Source of the DNA: Geobacillus icigianus
GTDB taxonomy: Bacteria; Bacillota; Bacilli; Bacillales; Anoxybacillaceae
Length of the DNA stretch: 38,623 bases
Assembly: GCF_000750005.1 (NCBI RefSeq)
Contig: NZ_JPYA01000171.1
Location: 1-38,623 of the forward strand
Reading direction: 5' to 3'
Shown here: piece after piece, positions 8,336 to 16,201 of the stretch
How positions within the stretch are numbered: position 1 is the stretch's first letter
Layout of the letters: each line of letters begins with the position of its first letter
The notes under the pieces: model-generated
The model's input: only the letters and a program-made list of their open reading frames with translations
What the model was told of the DNA's origin: nothing
Database searches by the model: none
Position numbers and translations under genes: made by a program

Positions 8336-9709
8336 ATGAACCATTCCCGCCCTTCATTGCAAAAAGGGCTGCTGCCCCGCCATGTGCAGCTAATGGCGCT
8401 CGGTGGCATGATCGGCACCGGCATTTTCAAAGGGAGCTCTGATACGATTCACATGGCCGGACCGAGCGTTGTTCTTACGTATCTTCTCGGCGGCGCGCTG
8501 TTGTTTCTCATTATGGCCGCCTTAGCGGAGATGGCCATCGCCTATCCGGGCGAAAACGTTCAACATTTGATCCGCCGGGCGTTCGGCTTTCGCTGGTCGT
8601 TTCTCGTCGGGTGGCTGTATTGGGCGAACTGGACGTTGGTCACGGTCGTCGAGCTGCTGGCGGCAGGCAGTTTTTTGCGCTATTGGATGCCGACGGTGCC
8701 GCTTTGGCTGCTCGCTCTTAGCTGCGCGCTGTTTATCATCGCGTTGAACTTGTTTCCGGTTCGCTACTATGGGGAAGCAGAATTTTGGCTCGCCGGGTTG
8801 AAAGTGGCGGCGCTAGCTGTGTTCATCTTGCTTGGGGCCGGCATGTGGTTCGGCGTGATCGAAGGAGCGGACGGAAACCCATGGAGCCGTTATGCGACGT
8901 ACGACGCTTGGTTTCCGCATGGGGTCAGCGGCATGATCAGCGCCTTGCTTGTCGTCATGTTTTCATACGGCGGAGCGGAGCTGATCGGCGTGGCGGTGAC
9001 GGAGATGAAAGACGCCGACCGGGTGCTGCCGCGGGTGATCCAAACGACGATATGGCGGGTCATCGGCTTTTATGTGCTGCCGATCGCCATCATTTGCGGC
9101 ATCATGCCATGGAACGCCGTATCGGCGGAAAACAGCCCGTTCGTCCAAGTGCTCGAGGCCACCGGCATTCCGGGCGCCGCCCATGTGATGAACGCTGTTT
9201 TGCTTGTGGCCGTCTTATCGGCGGCCAATACGGGGGTGTACGCCACGTCTCGCTTGCTCTTTTCCATGGCTGAGCAAGGAGAGGCGAGCCGCCGCTTGTT
9301 GCGGACGACGCGACACGGGGTTCCGCTTTACGGGATGGGAATGGTCGCCGTCTGCATCGCTCTAGGGGTCGTTGGCGCGTACTTGGCGCCAGGGCGGATC
9401 ATCGGCGAGTTGATGACGATTCCTGGGTTTACAGTGCTGATCGTCTGGATGATGATCGGCGCGGCCCAACTGAAACTGCGGCCGCATTACGACACGAATC
9501 CGTTTTTTTGCGTCAAAGCATTTCCGTACACGACAATCATTGCCGTCGTGTCGCTCGGCGCGATTTGGGTGAGCTTTTTATTCCAGCGTGATCATCGAAT
9601 CGGGTCAGTTCTTTGCCTTGTGATCTTGGCGGTTCTGTCGATATATGGGGCGTGCAAAGAAAAGCAAAGCCGGCGGTCGGAAGAAAACGTCAACGAACAA
9701 TCGGCCTGA
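8336..9709 (+). CDS. Amino-acid permease, APC superfamily
   Basis: A 457-residue permease with about 12 hydrophobic helices. The family signature after a short cytosolic N-terminus is clear: LMALGGMIGTGIFKGSSD (about 20-37), followed by AGPSVVLTYLLGG. This is the amino-acid transporter (AAT) branch, importing an amino acid by proton symport at the plasma membrane. The substrate cannot be read from the sequence. I chose ATG 8336 because AGAAAGG lies 10 nt before it; a TTG 24 nt upstream has no ribosome site and would add a non-family MCQKGCVC extension. It has its own sigma-A promoter and a hairpin downstream, so it is probably monocistronic. Confidence 0.9.
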   Translation: MNHSRPSLQKGLLPRHVQLMALGGMIGTGIFKGSSDTIHMAGPSVVLTYLLGGALLFLIMAALAEMAIAYPGENVQHLIRRAFGFRWSFLVGWLYWANWTLVTVVELLAAGSFLRYWMPTVPLWLLALSCALFIIALNLFPVRYYGEAEFWLAGLKVAALAVFILLGAGMWFGVIEGADGNPWSRYATYDAWFPHGVSGMISALLVVMFSYGGAELIGVAVTEMKDADRVLPRVIQTTIWRVIGFYVLPIAIICGIMPWNAVSAENSPFVQVLEATGIPGAAHVMNAVLLVAVLSAANTGVYATSRLLFSMAEQGEASRRLLRTTRHGVPLYGMGMVAVCIALGVVGAYLAPGRIIGELMTIPGFTVLIVWMMIGAAQLKLRPHYDTNPFFCVKAFPYTTIIAVVSLGAIWVSFLFQRDHRIGSVLCLVILAVLSIYGACKEKQSRRSEENVNEQSA

Positions 9710-9941
9710 ATACGAGTGCGGGAAAACAGGCGCTTGTGCCGTTATGGCCGGCGCCTGTTCTCTTGTCGTTCCCCGCTGGTCTCCCGCCATTTCTCCCATG
9801 CCAACCAACGACCGCCATGCCAAACGCCAAAATCAGCGCCTGCTCATCCACTCGCCGCTCGGTCCATAAACGATACAAACTGACCGCGGCCCCGTATACG
9901 AACCAACCGAGGCAAAACAACCATGCCCCAGCCAAAACCAT
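9690..9941 (-). CDS. Putative small membrane protein
   Basis: An 83-residue frame. The first 25 residues (MVLAGAWLFCLGWFVYGAAV...) form one good membrane helix, followed by a charged SLYRLWTERRVDEQ and a second moderately hydrophobic stretch (ALILAFGMAVVGW). The C-terminal 30 residues run through the permease terminator hairpin and have no family character. A GGGAGAG site lies about 14 nt upstream, a little far. It converges on the permease gene. It may be a real short gene whose end was altered; I recognise no family. Confidence 0.35.
   Translation of the reverse strand: MVLAGAWLFCLGWFVYGAAVSLYRLWTERRVDEQALILAFGMAVVGWHGRNGGRPAGNDKRTGAGHNGTSACFPALVFRPIVR
9725..9759 (+). terminator. Hairpin after the permease gene
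   Basis: AACAGGCGC (9725-9733) pairs with GCGCCTGTT (9751-9759) around a 17-nt loop that is itself partly self-complementary. The T-tract is poor (TCTCTTGTC). Confidence 0.6.
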
Positions 9942-10281
9942 TTCATCGTTTTTCTCTCCCTATTCCTATTCTCCTCCTATGAAAGAGGAGGATTTTCTCG
10001 CTCACACTTTCTGTCATCGAACAGACGCTTGATGTCATTCTACCTTGAGGTCTAACAAAACAGCCTAGCTGTGACGGCAAGATCTGCATAACATATAGCG
10101 CGCCAAAAGAAGAGGGAGGCGCCGATTGGACGGGCGGACACCCTCGTTATGCCATGGACAAGCTTACCCCCATCGTTTCGTCACGAGCCAAGCCTAGCGG
10201 ATGCGTCTTTTTCTTTCTTCCATTATACTATACTAGTAAACAGACCGCCCTTAGTGGGAGACGACAGAAAGGAGTTTGTTT
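9942..10281. other. Intergenic region upstream of topB
   Basis: About 340 bp without a convincing gene. It holds a short hairpin (TCCTC...GAGGA with TATGAAA loop, near 9972-9992) and, close to topB, TATACT near 10228 as a likely -10. AAAGGAG at 10270-10276 is the topB ribosome site. Confidence 0.5.
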
Positions 10282-12372
10282 ATGAAATCGCTCGTGTTAG
10301 CGGAAAAGCCGAGCGTCGCCCGCGACATTGCCCGCGTGCTCGGCTGCAAAGAAACGCATAAATCGTATATGGAAGGACCGCGCTACATCGTCACGTGGGC
10401 GCTTGGGCATTTGGTCGAACTCAAAATGCCGGAAGACTATGACCGGAAATACGAAACGTGGCGGCTCGAGGATTTGCCGATCATTCCGAAACGAATGGGC
10501 TTGAAAGTGATCCGGCAAACGAGCCACCAGTTTCGCGCCATTGAACATTTGGCCAAACGCCGCGACGTGAAAGACTGCATTATTGCGACCGACGCCGGCC
10601 GCGAAGGAGAGCTGGTCGCGCGCTGGATTTTGCAAAAAATCGGCTGGACGAAGCCAATTTGGCGTTTATGGATTTCGTCGCAAACCGATCAAGCCATCCG
10701 CGACGGGTTTCGCCAGTTAAAGCCCGGGTCGCAGTTTGACCGGCTGTATGAATCAGCCGTCTGCCGCGCCGAAGCCGACTGGCTGATCGGGTTGAACGTG
10801 ACGCGCGCCCTAACAACGAAATACAACGACCCGCTCTCGGCCGGGCGCGTGCAAACGCCGACGCTGGCAATGATCATCGAACGCGAGCGGGAGATTCAAT
10901 CGTTTGTGCCCGTTCCGTATTGGACGATTCATGCCCGCATCGGTTCGATTACGGCGACATGGGAACGGCACGGTGGGAAGCGGCTGTTTGACCAAGACGA
11001 GGCCAACGGGTTGATGGCTCGTCTCAACGGCCAGCCGGCGCGCGTCACATCGGTCAAGCGGAAACGGAAAAGCGAACCGGCTCCGCTGCCATATGACTTG
11101 ACTGAGCTGCAGCGGGAGGCGAACAAGCGGTTTGGCTTTTCGGCGAAAAAGACGCTCTCGGTGTTGCAGCGGCTGTATGAACAGCACAAGCTCGTCACGT
11201 ATCCGCGCACCGATTCTCGTTATTTGCCAAGCGACATGGCATCGACGATGACGGATCGGCTTTCCGCGATGAAATCGGGGTATGAGGACATCATCGCTCC
11301 GCTTCTTGCCAAGGGCAAGGTCAAAGCGGCCCATCGGGTGTTTCAAGATGACAAAGTGACGGACCACCACGCCATCATTCCGACTGAGGAACGGCTCGAC
11401 CTCGGGAAGCTGTCGGCCGATGAACGCAAGCTGTATGACATGATCGCCCGCCGCTTTTTGGCGCTCTTTTATCCGCCGTATGAATATGAAACGACAATCG
11501 CCACTTTCGAGATCGGCGGCGAGACATTTGTCGCCCGGGAAACAGCGGTCGTCAACGCAGGGTTTCGAACCGTTCTTGGCAAGGAAGAAACAGACATGAA
11601 ACCGACACCATTCCATCTATCGGAAGGCCAAACGCTCGCACCGGTGCAGCTTGAGATGGAACGATCGTTCACCGAACCGCCGTCCCGTTACTCGGAGGCC
11701 GACTTGCTTGCGCAAATGGAGAAATATGGACTCGGCACGCCGGCGACAAGAGCGGACATCATCGAGCGGCTCGTCGAAACGGAAGTCGTCGAGCGGAAAG
11801 ACGGCCGTTTTTATCCGACAAAAAAAGGAAAACAGCTGATCGAGCTCGTCCATGAGGAACTGAAATCGCCGGAGCTGACCGCCCGCTGGGAGCGGGAACT
11901 CGAGGCCATCGCCCGCGGAAAAGGGAATCCGAAACAGTTTTTGGCCCACATCCGCCGGCAGACGGAGCAGCTTGTCACCGAAATCAAGCAGAGCGAGCGC
12001 GTATACAAAGCGCCGAACCTCACCCAGCTCACTTGCCCGGAATGCGGCGCGCTCTTAAAAGAGCGGAAAACGAAAGACGGGCGGATGCTCGTCTGCTCGA
12101 ACTTATCATGCCGCTACCGGCGGAGGCGCGACCCGAAGCTCTCGAACCGCCGCTGCCCGCAATGCCACCGGCGCATGGAAATGCACGAAGGGAAAGCCGG
12201 GCTCTATTTCCAATGCCGCCCGTGCAACGTCGTGGAAAAGGCGGAAGAAACGAAACGCACCACCGCGAAAGGAACGGAACGGGCGCTGCTCAAAAAATAC
12301 AGCGCAACGAACGAATCGTTTGGCACCAATCTCGGAGAATTGCTCAAGCAGGCGCTTGAAAACAAAGAATAA
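10282..12372 (+). CDS. topB: DNA topoisomerase III (type IA)
   Basis: A 696-residue type IA topoisomerase, which passes and decatenates single DNA strands. The Toprim domain starts with LVLAEKPSVARDIARVLG and holds DAGREGE at 103-109. The active-site segment TYPRTDSRYLP places the catalytic tyrosine at about 307. The late KYGLGTPATRADIIERL motif is also typical. C-terminal Cys clusters (LTCPECGALL from about 583, RRCPQCHRRM, and a final CRPCN) form zinc ribbons. Length is close to B. subtilis TopB (727). ATG 10282 is chosen because AAAGGAG precedes it by 7 nt; a TTG two codons earlier is less well placed. It is a single gene with a strong terminator. Confidence 0.96.
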   Translation: MKSLVLAEKPSVARDIARVLGCKETHKSYMEGPRYIVTWALGHLVELKMPEDYDRKYETWRLEDLPIIPKRMGLKVIRQTSHQFRAIEHLAKRRDVKDCIIATDAGREGELVARWILQKIGWTKPIWRLWISSQTDQAIRDGFRQLKPGSQFDRLYESAVCRAEADWLIGLNVTRALTTKYNDPLSAGRVQTPTLAMIIEREREIQSFVPVPYWTIHARIGSITATWERHGGKRLFDQDEANGLMARLNGQPARVTSVKRKRKSEPAPLPYDLTELQREANKRFGFSAKKTLSVLQRLYEQHKLVTYPRTDSRYLPSDMASTMTDRLSAMKSGYEDIIAPLLAKGKVKAAHRVFQDDKVTDHHAIIPTEERLDLGKLSADERKLYDMIARRFLALFYPPYEYETTIATFEIGGETFVARETAVVNAGFRTVLGKEETDMKPTPFHLSEGQTLAPVQLEMERSFTEPPSRYSEADLLAQMEKYGLGTPATRADIIERLVETEVVERKDGRFYPTKKGKQLIELVHEELKSPELTARWERELEAIARGKGNPKQFLAHIRRQTEQLVTEIKQSERVYKAPNLTQLTCPECGALLKERKTKDGRMLVCSNLSCRYRRRRDPKLSNRRCPQCHRRMEMHEGKAGLYFQCRPCNVVEKAEETKRTTAKGTERALLKKYSATNESFGTNLGELLKQALENKE

Positions 12373-12437
12373 GCGCGAAAAACCATTTGCCTCCCTGCCG
12401 AAAGACGTGGTGGAAAAACAAAACATCAGCGCCGAAC

Positions 12438-12468
12438 GAACCGCCAGCCGCACCAACGCTGGCGGTTC
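12438..12468 (+). terminator. Rho-independent terminator of topB
   Basis: GAACCGCCAGC and GCTGGCGGTTC form a perfect 11-bp stem around CGCACCAAC, followed by TTATT. Confidence 0.85.
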
Positions 12469-12642
12469 TTATTCGAAAACGAATGGCACGGAGCATCGCT
12501 GCTGCGGTTCGATGGATTTGCCTACTGAAGCGGATTGGCCTCCCCCTCTCACAGCGCGGGCGGATGAATGAGCGATCGGCAACCGAAACTTTCTTTTTGT
12601 GGTTCCGTATATATAAGTAAAATCTACTGTAAAGGAGCGATC

Positions 12643-12843
12643 ATGATGTTAAAGAAGTTGTTCAAAGCGCTGTTGGGGCAGCACCATCACTCGTCGCACT
12701 ATAAAAAGCATTATAGCAGCAGCGATTACCACCATTACGGCCCGAAATATCATTCGCACCAGCACCCGTCCCAGTACGGCCATCACCATTACAAAAAGAA
12801 GCATCATAGCGGCAGTTTCTTCTCGAGCTTCTTCGGCAGCTGA
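12643..12843 (+). CDS. His-rich small protein coupled to a Ser/Thr kinase
   Basis: A 66-residue protein with about 15 histidines plus many Tyr, Lys and Ser. It has an amphipathic start (MMLKKLFKALLG), a His/Tyr/Ser-rich core with clusters QHHHSSHYKKHY and YGHHHYKKKHH, and a tail FFSSFFGS. Such a core would be expected to bind metal ions or an acidic surface and offers many Ser/Tyr phosphorylation sites. ATG 12643 follows AAAGGAG. Its TGA overlaps the ATG of the kinase gene (TGATG), so the two are translated together. I do not recognise a family. A natural inference is that this is a substrate or anchor of the kinase, but nothing in the sequence proves it. Confidence 0.75.
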   Translation: MMLKKLFKALLGQHHHSSHYKKHYSSSDYHHYGPKYHSHQHPSQYGHHHYKKKHHSGSFFSSFFGS

Positions 12844-13688
12844 TGAAGCGATTCATGGAGCGCCACCCGCTCGTCGCCCGCTGGTTTGACCGGCCGCATC
12901 GAAGCGGTGAGATCGTTCATCGCCGCTATGAAGTGATCGAAGAGCTCGGGATGGGCAGCTATGGCATCGCCTACAAAGGGCGCGATCATGACACTGGACG
13001 CCTTGTCGTCATCAAACAGGCGCGGCGGACAAAAGGGGAAGACGGCCGCCGCCTGCTTCAGCGCGAAGCCGAGATGCTCGCGCGCTTGCGCCACCCGCAA
13101 ATTCCGATGCTGCATGACCGATTTGTGGAACGTGGACAGCCCTACCTCGTGATGGAGTATATCGACGGGGAGACGGTGGAAGATCACATTTTTCACCGCG
13201 GGGTCACGTACACGGAACGAACCGCGTTTCGATTGTTGCTTGATGTGCTTGACGTTGTACGGTTCATTCACGCTTTGGGCATCGTCCATCGCGATTTGCG
13301 CATTCCGAACATCATTTGGCGGGGAGGAACCGTCTTTGTCATTGACTTTGGCTTGGCGTGCTATATCGGTGAATCAGCACAATGGCGCGATGACGATCCG
13401 CTTGAAAAGCGGCTGCGGCGCGAACCGCATCCGCGAAGCGATTTTTATGCGCTCGGGCATTTCACCTTATTCTTGTTATATTCAGCTTACGAACCGACGA
13501 GCGAGGAGGAAAAAAGCTGGGAGGAAGAGTTGGATCTGTCTCCGAAAGCTCGGGCGATCTTGCGGAAAATGTTGCAGCTGGATGCGCCGTATGATCACAT
13601 CAACGAGCTGATGATGGATGTCAACCGGCTATTGGCCGAGCGCGGCCAAGCGCAAACGGTCAAAGCAGAAAATCCAACAAGCATATGA
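12843..13688 (+). CDS. Eukaryotic-type serine/threonine protein kinase
   Basis: A 281-residue soluble kinase. All core elements are visible: glycine loop GMGSYGIA (36-43), ATP-anchoring Lys58 in VVIKQA, partner Glu75, catalytic loop HRDLRIPN (149-156) and DFG (168-170). The activation segment includes DDDPLEKRLRREPHPRSD. No PASTA repeats or membrane helix are present, so it is not a PrkC type. It is nearer in size to the short bacillus kinases such as YbdM, though I cannot assign a symbol. The start overlaps the stop of the His-rich gene by one base. In spore-formers some short kinases act during sporulation; here that is only a possibility. Confidence 0.9.
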   Translation: MKRFMERHPLVARWFDRPHRSGEIVHRRYEVIEELGMGSYGIAYKGRDHDTGRLVVIKQARRTKGEDGRRLLQREAEMLARLRHPQIPMLHDRFVERGQPYLVMEYIDGETVEDHIFHRGVTYTERTAFRLLLDVLDVVRFIHALGIVHRDLRIPNIIWRGGTVFVIDFGLACYIGESAQWRDDDPLEKRLRREPHPRSDFYALGHFTLFLLYSAYEPTSEEEKSWEEELDLSPKARAILRKMLQLDAPYDHINELMMDVNRLLAERGQAQTVKAENPTSI

Positions 13689-13965
13689 ATGGGGAGCAAG
13701 CGAAACATTGACACGTTGAATGTATCGGATAATTGTACCGACACAATGTTCAGCAATGGAAGCAGTGGGAACAAAACGGCCTCATCCCATTAAAAAACAC
13801 CATTCGAAACATTTCCGTCCATCTTTCCATCAACTCTTCCGGCAAGGAAAAACTGGATGATTGTGCAAGTGACTAGATGGTTGTTACATGCTTTTCGCAT
13901 TTTTATGGTTGGAGGGGCTCCTGATATGGTCTTCGCACCTTAGGGAGCCAGTAGTCCATCCATCT
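13689..13965. other. Intergenic region between convergent genes
   Basis: No gene seen. A loose inverted repeat (AACATTG at 13704-13710 against CAATGTT at 13745-13751, with CGGATAATTGTACCG inside) could fold as a hairpin and end the kinase transcript, but it lacks a T-tract. Confidence 0.35.
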
Positions 13966-14751
13966 TCAACGTCCCAGCGATACCCACGGCCGGCCGTGTT
14001 CCCAATGAACGCGAATCGGAAGACGAAACGCTTCGGAAAGCCGTTCATTGGTTAATACGTCCTCTTTTCGTCCCGCGGCGGCGATGCGCCCGTCCTGCAA
14101 AAGCAGCACATGGGTGATCGATTCGACAATTTCTTCAATATAATGGGTGACGTATAACACGTGGCACGACCGGGCGGTAATTTGCGTCATCAAGGATAAA
14201 ATGTCTTCCCGCGCCAATAAGTCAAGGCCAACGGTCGGCTCGTCCAAAATAAGCAGCTTCGGGTTCGCCATCAACGCTCGAGCGATCAATGCTTTCCGCT
14301 TTTCCCCTTGGGAAAGCGTCCCGTATGGTTTTCCCCTGACCGCTTGCAAACGGAACGCTTCCATGAACGATGCCGCTTTCGCCCGCTCGTGATCGGTGAC
14401 AGCATCATACAGGCCGATCGTCGCAAACGTGCCGCTGAGGATGACATTTTCAACCGTCTCGGTTTGCAGCGTGTCGTGAAATTGATCAAGGAGCGAGCTG
14501 CTGACAAACCCAATGTGCCGTCGCAACTCCGGCAGACTCGCCTGTCCAAATCGATACCCTAATACTTCCACTTCCCCGCGCGTCGGGTATTGATAGCCTG
14601 TGACGATGTTAAGAAGCGATGTTTTCCCGGACCCATTGAGGCCAAGAATCGCCCATTGCTCGCCTTCTTTCACTTCCCAATCGATTTCATGCAAAATCGC
14701 GCGCGTCCCCCGCATCCATGACACGTTGCGCATGCGGATCATGGCGGTCAT
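13966..14751 (-). CDS. ABC transporter ATP-binding protein, YlmA-like
   Basis: A 261-residue ABC ATPase with Walker A GLNGSGKT (37-44), signature LSQGEKRK (146-153), Walker B LLILDEPT (166-173) and a switch-region VTHY. The start [25 protein letters not shown] resembles B. subtilis YlmA and the ModF-like branch, which often occur without a dedicated permease. None is encoded beside it here. Its ATG overlaps the stop of nos (ATGA), so the two proteins are made together. What it energises is unknown. It may be a soluble ABC protein or serve a permease elsewhere. Confidence 0.88.
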   Translation of the reverse strand: MTAMIRMRNVSWMRGTRAILHEIDWEVKEGEQWAILGLNGSGKTSLLNIVTGYQYPTRGEVEVLGYRFGQASLPELRRHIGFVSSSLLDQFHDTLQTETVENVILSGTFATIGLYDAVTDHERAKAASFMEAFRLQAVRGKPYGTLSQGEKRKALIARALMANPKLLILDEPTVGLDLLAREDILSLMTQITARSCHVLYVTHYIEEIVESITHVLLLQDGRIAAAGRKEDVLTNERLSEAFRLPIRVHWEHGRPWVSLGR

Positions 14752-15887
14752 TGTCCCTCTCCCCTTTGTGGTTCATATGGACGATCTTGATCGAAAAAGT
14801 TGGGCAGCATGGTCGTGTTGTCATACGACCGATGAAAAATGTGCGTTGTCGCCGGAGACAAAGGTGGAATCAGCCATGTCCAGTCGCCGGTGACATGGCG
14901 CCCGGCTGCGTTTTCTTGCTGTTCAAACAACTGAAATTGGCGCGCGGCGGTATGATGATCAACGATGCTGACGCCCGCCTTTTTGTAGGAATATAAAACA
15001 GCGATGTTCCATTCGACCAACGCCTTATCTTTCCATAATGATGCGTTGGAGCTGGTGTCAAGCCCCATGCAAGAGGCCACTTTCGGAAGCATGTTGTAGC
15101 GATTGTCATCGGCAAAATTGCGGGCGCCAATTTCCGTGCCCATGTACCACCCGTTAAACGGTGCGGCCATATAGCTAATGCCGCCAATTTCTAGACACAT
15201 ATCTGAAATCATCGGGACGGCGTACCATTTTACCTGCAGATCGCGAAACCACGGAAACTCTGGGTGTTCAATTGGCACCTCCAGCACCAATTCTTTCGGA
15301 ATCGGTGTCCAAACAGGCTGTTGGCCGCCTACTTGGATCACCAAAGGAAGCACGTCAAAGGGCGTCTTTTCCCCCTTCCACCCAAGCTGTTCACAGGCGC
15401 GAGTGAAAGTGAGGGAGGATGGGTCGCCGATCATCCCTTCTTCAGTTTCATAACCGGCATACCGAATTAGTTGATGATTCCAAATGCGCACTTCCCCATT
15501 TGGACGGAAGATCGTGATCGCAGGCCGGATTTTCCCCCCATTGGTCGCAAACTCAATATGATGGAACAGATAAGAAAACACCTCGTCAACAGTCGCTGCC
15601 TCTCTCGCATCAATGACATGGAGCGATTGCCAAAACAGGCGACCGATGCAGCGATTGCTATGCCGCCAAGCCATCTTAGCCCCGTAGCTTAACTCTTCGT
15701 ACGTATGGCTATATGTGCCGGTTTGTTCCACTTCCCAGCGGATTTCGTTCAACCGCCGCTTCATTTCTTTCTCACTTTTTCCAAGCTCCCGATAGCTTGC
15801 CGTAATAAACTGTTCCGCTTTTTTCATCAATGGCCGATCATGCTGTCTCCGCTTTGGTTGTTCCGTATTCTTCTCGCTGTTTACCAT
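14748..15887 (-). CDS. nos: Bacterial nitric oxide synthase oxygenase
   Basis: A 379-residue NOS oxygenase domain, which makes NO from L-arginine via N-hydroxyarginine with heme and a reduced pterin. The heme-ligand segment [14 protein letters not shown] carries Cys80, and [12 protein letters not shown] holds the arginine-binding Glu251. The pterin/dimer C-terminus [17 protein letters not shown] is intact. As in other bacillus enzymes there is no reductase domain; electrons come from general flavodoxin or reductase partners. Upstream in-frame codons (15908, 15977) would extend the N-terminus. I prefer ATG 15887 because it overlaps the preceding small gene by 7 nt and gives a family-like length. 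It is followed with ATGA overlap by an ABC ATPase. Confidence 0.95.
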   Translation of the reverse strand: MVNSEKNTEQPKRRQHDRPLMKKAEQFITASYRELGKSEKEMKRRLNEIRWEVEQTGTYSHTYEELSYGAKMAWRHSNRCIGRLFWQSLHVIDAREAATVDEVFSYLFHHIEFATNGGKIRPAITIFRPNGEVRIWNHQLIRYAGYETEEGMIGDPSSLTFTRACEQLGWKGEKTPFDVLPLVIQVGGQQPVWTPIPKELVLEVPIEHPEFPWFRDLQVKWYAVPMISDMCLEIGGISYMAAPFNGWYMGTEIGARNFADDNRYNMLPKVASCMGLDTSSNASLWKDKALVEWNIAVLYSYKKAGVSIVDHHTAARQFQLFEQQENAAGRHVTGDWTWLIPPLSPATTHIFHRSYDNTTMLPNFFDQDRPYEPQRGEGQ

Positions 15888-16045
15888 GTATGCTTCTTCT
15901 TCCTCCATTTTCCATAACCGAAACTCTTCGCGGTCATTCCGATGCCGATGAGGAGACAAATGCCCCCGACCCACCACATTTGCTCAACCAACATCGAAAC
16001 GGCAAAAAAAATGAGCGCGAAACCGAGCAGTCGATGGATCAACAT
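15881..16045 (-). CDS. Small membrane protein upstream of nos
   Basis: A 54-residue protein ([20 protein letters not shown]...) with two close hydrophobic helices and a basic tail ending [12 protein letters not shown] 16045 follows AAAAGGGGAGAG. It ends 7 nt inside the start of nos, so nos translation probably depends on it. I know of no assigned function. It may help place NOS near the membrane or simply share regulation. TACAAT at 16168-16163 on this strand is a plausible -10 for the operon. Confidence 0.72.
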   Translation of the reverse strand: MLIHRLLGFALIFFAVSMLVEQMWWVGGICLLIGIGMTAKSFGYGKWRKKKHTW

Positions 16046-16201
16046 GATTCTCTCCCCTTTTCCCCTGCGTGGAACGCCCTTCCATCGTGCGACAGCCATA
16101 CTATTGCTGCAAGCTGTCGCTCCCGCGGGGCAACTGAGAATGGAGCAACGCTCTCCCCCTCTATTGTAGCAGATGCTTTCAAAAGAAAGGAACAAAAATT
16201 T

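Noticed and set aside
10810..11616. 268-residue minus-strand frame
   Set aside because: Antisense to topB, whose motifs are intact; no ribosome site or family match.
14748..15887. NOS with a missing reductase domain read as a truncation
   Set aside because: Bacillus-type NOS enzymes naturally consist of the oxygenase domain only.
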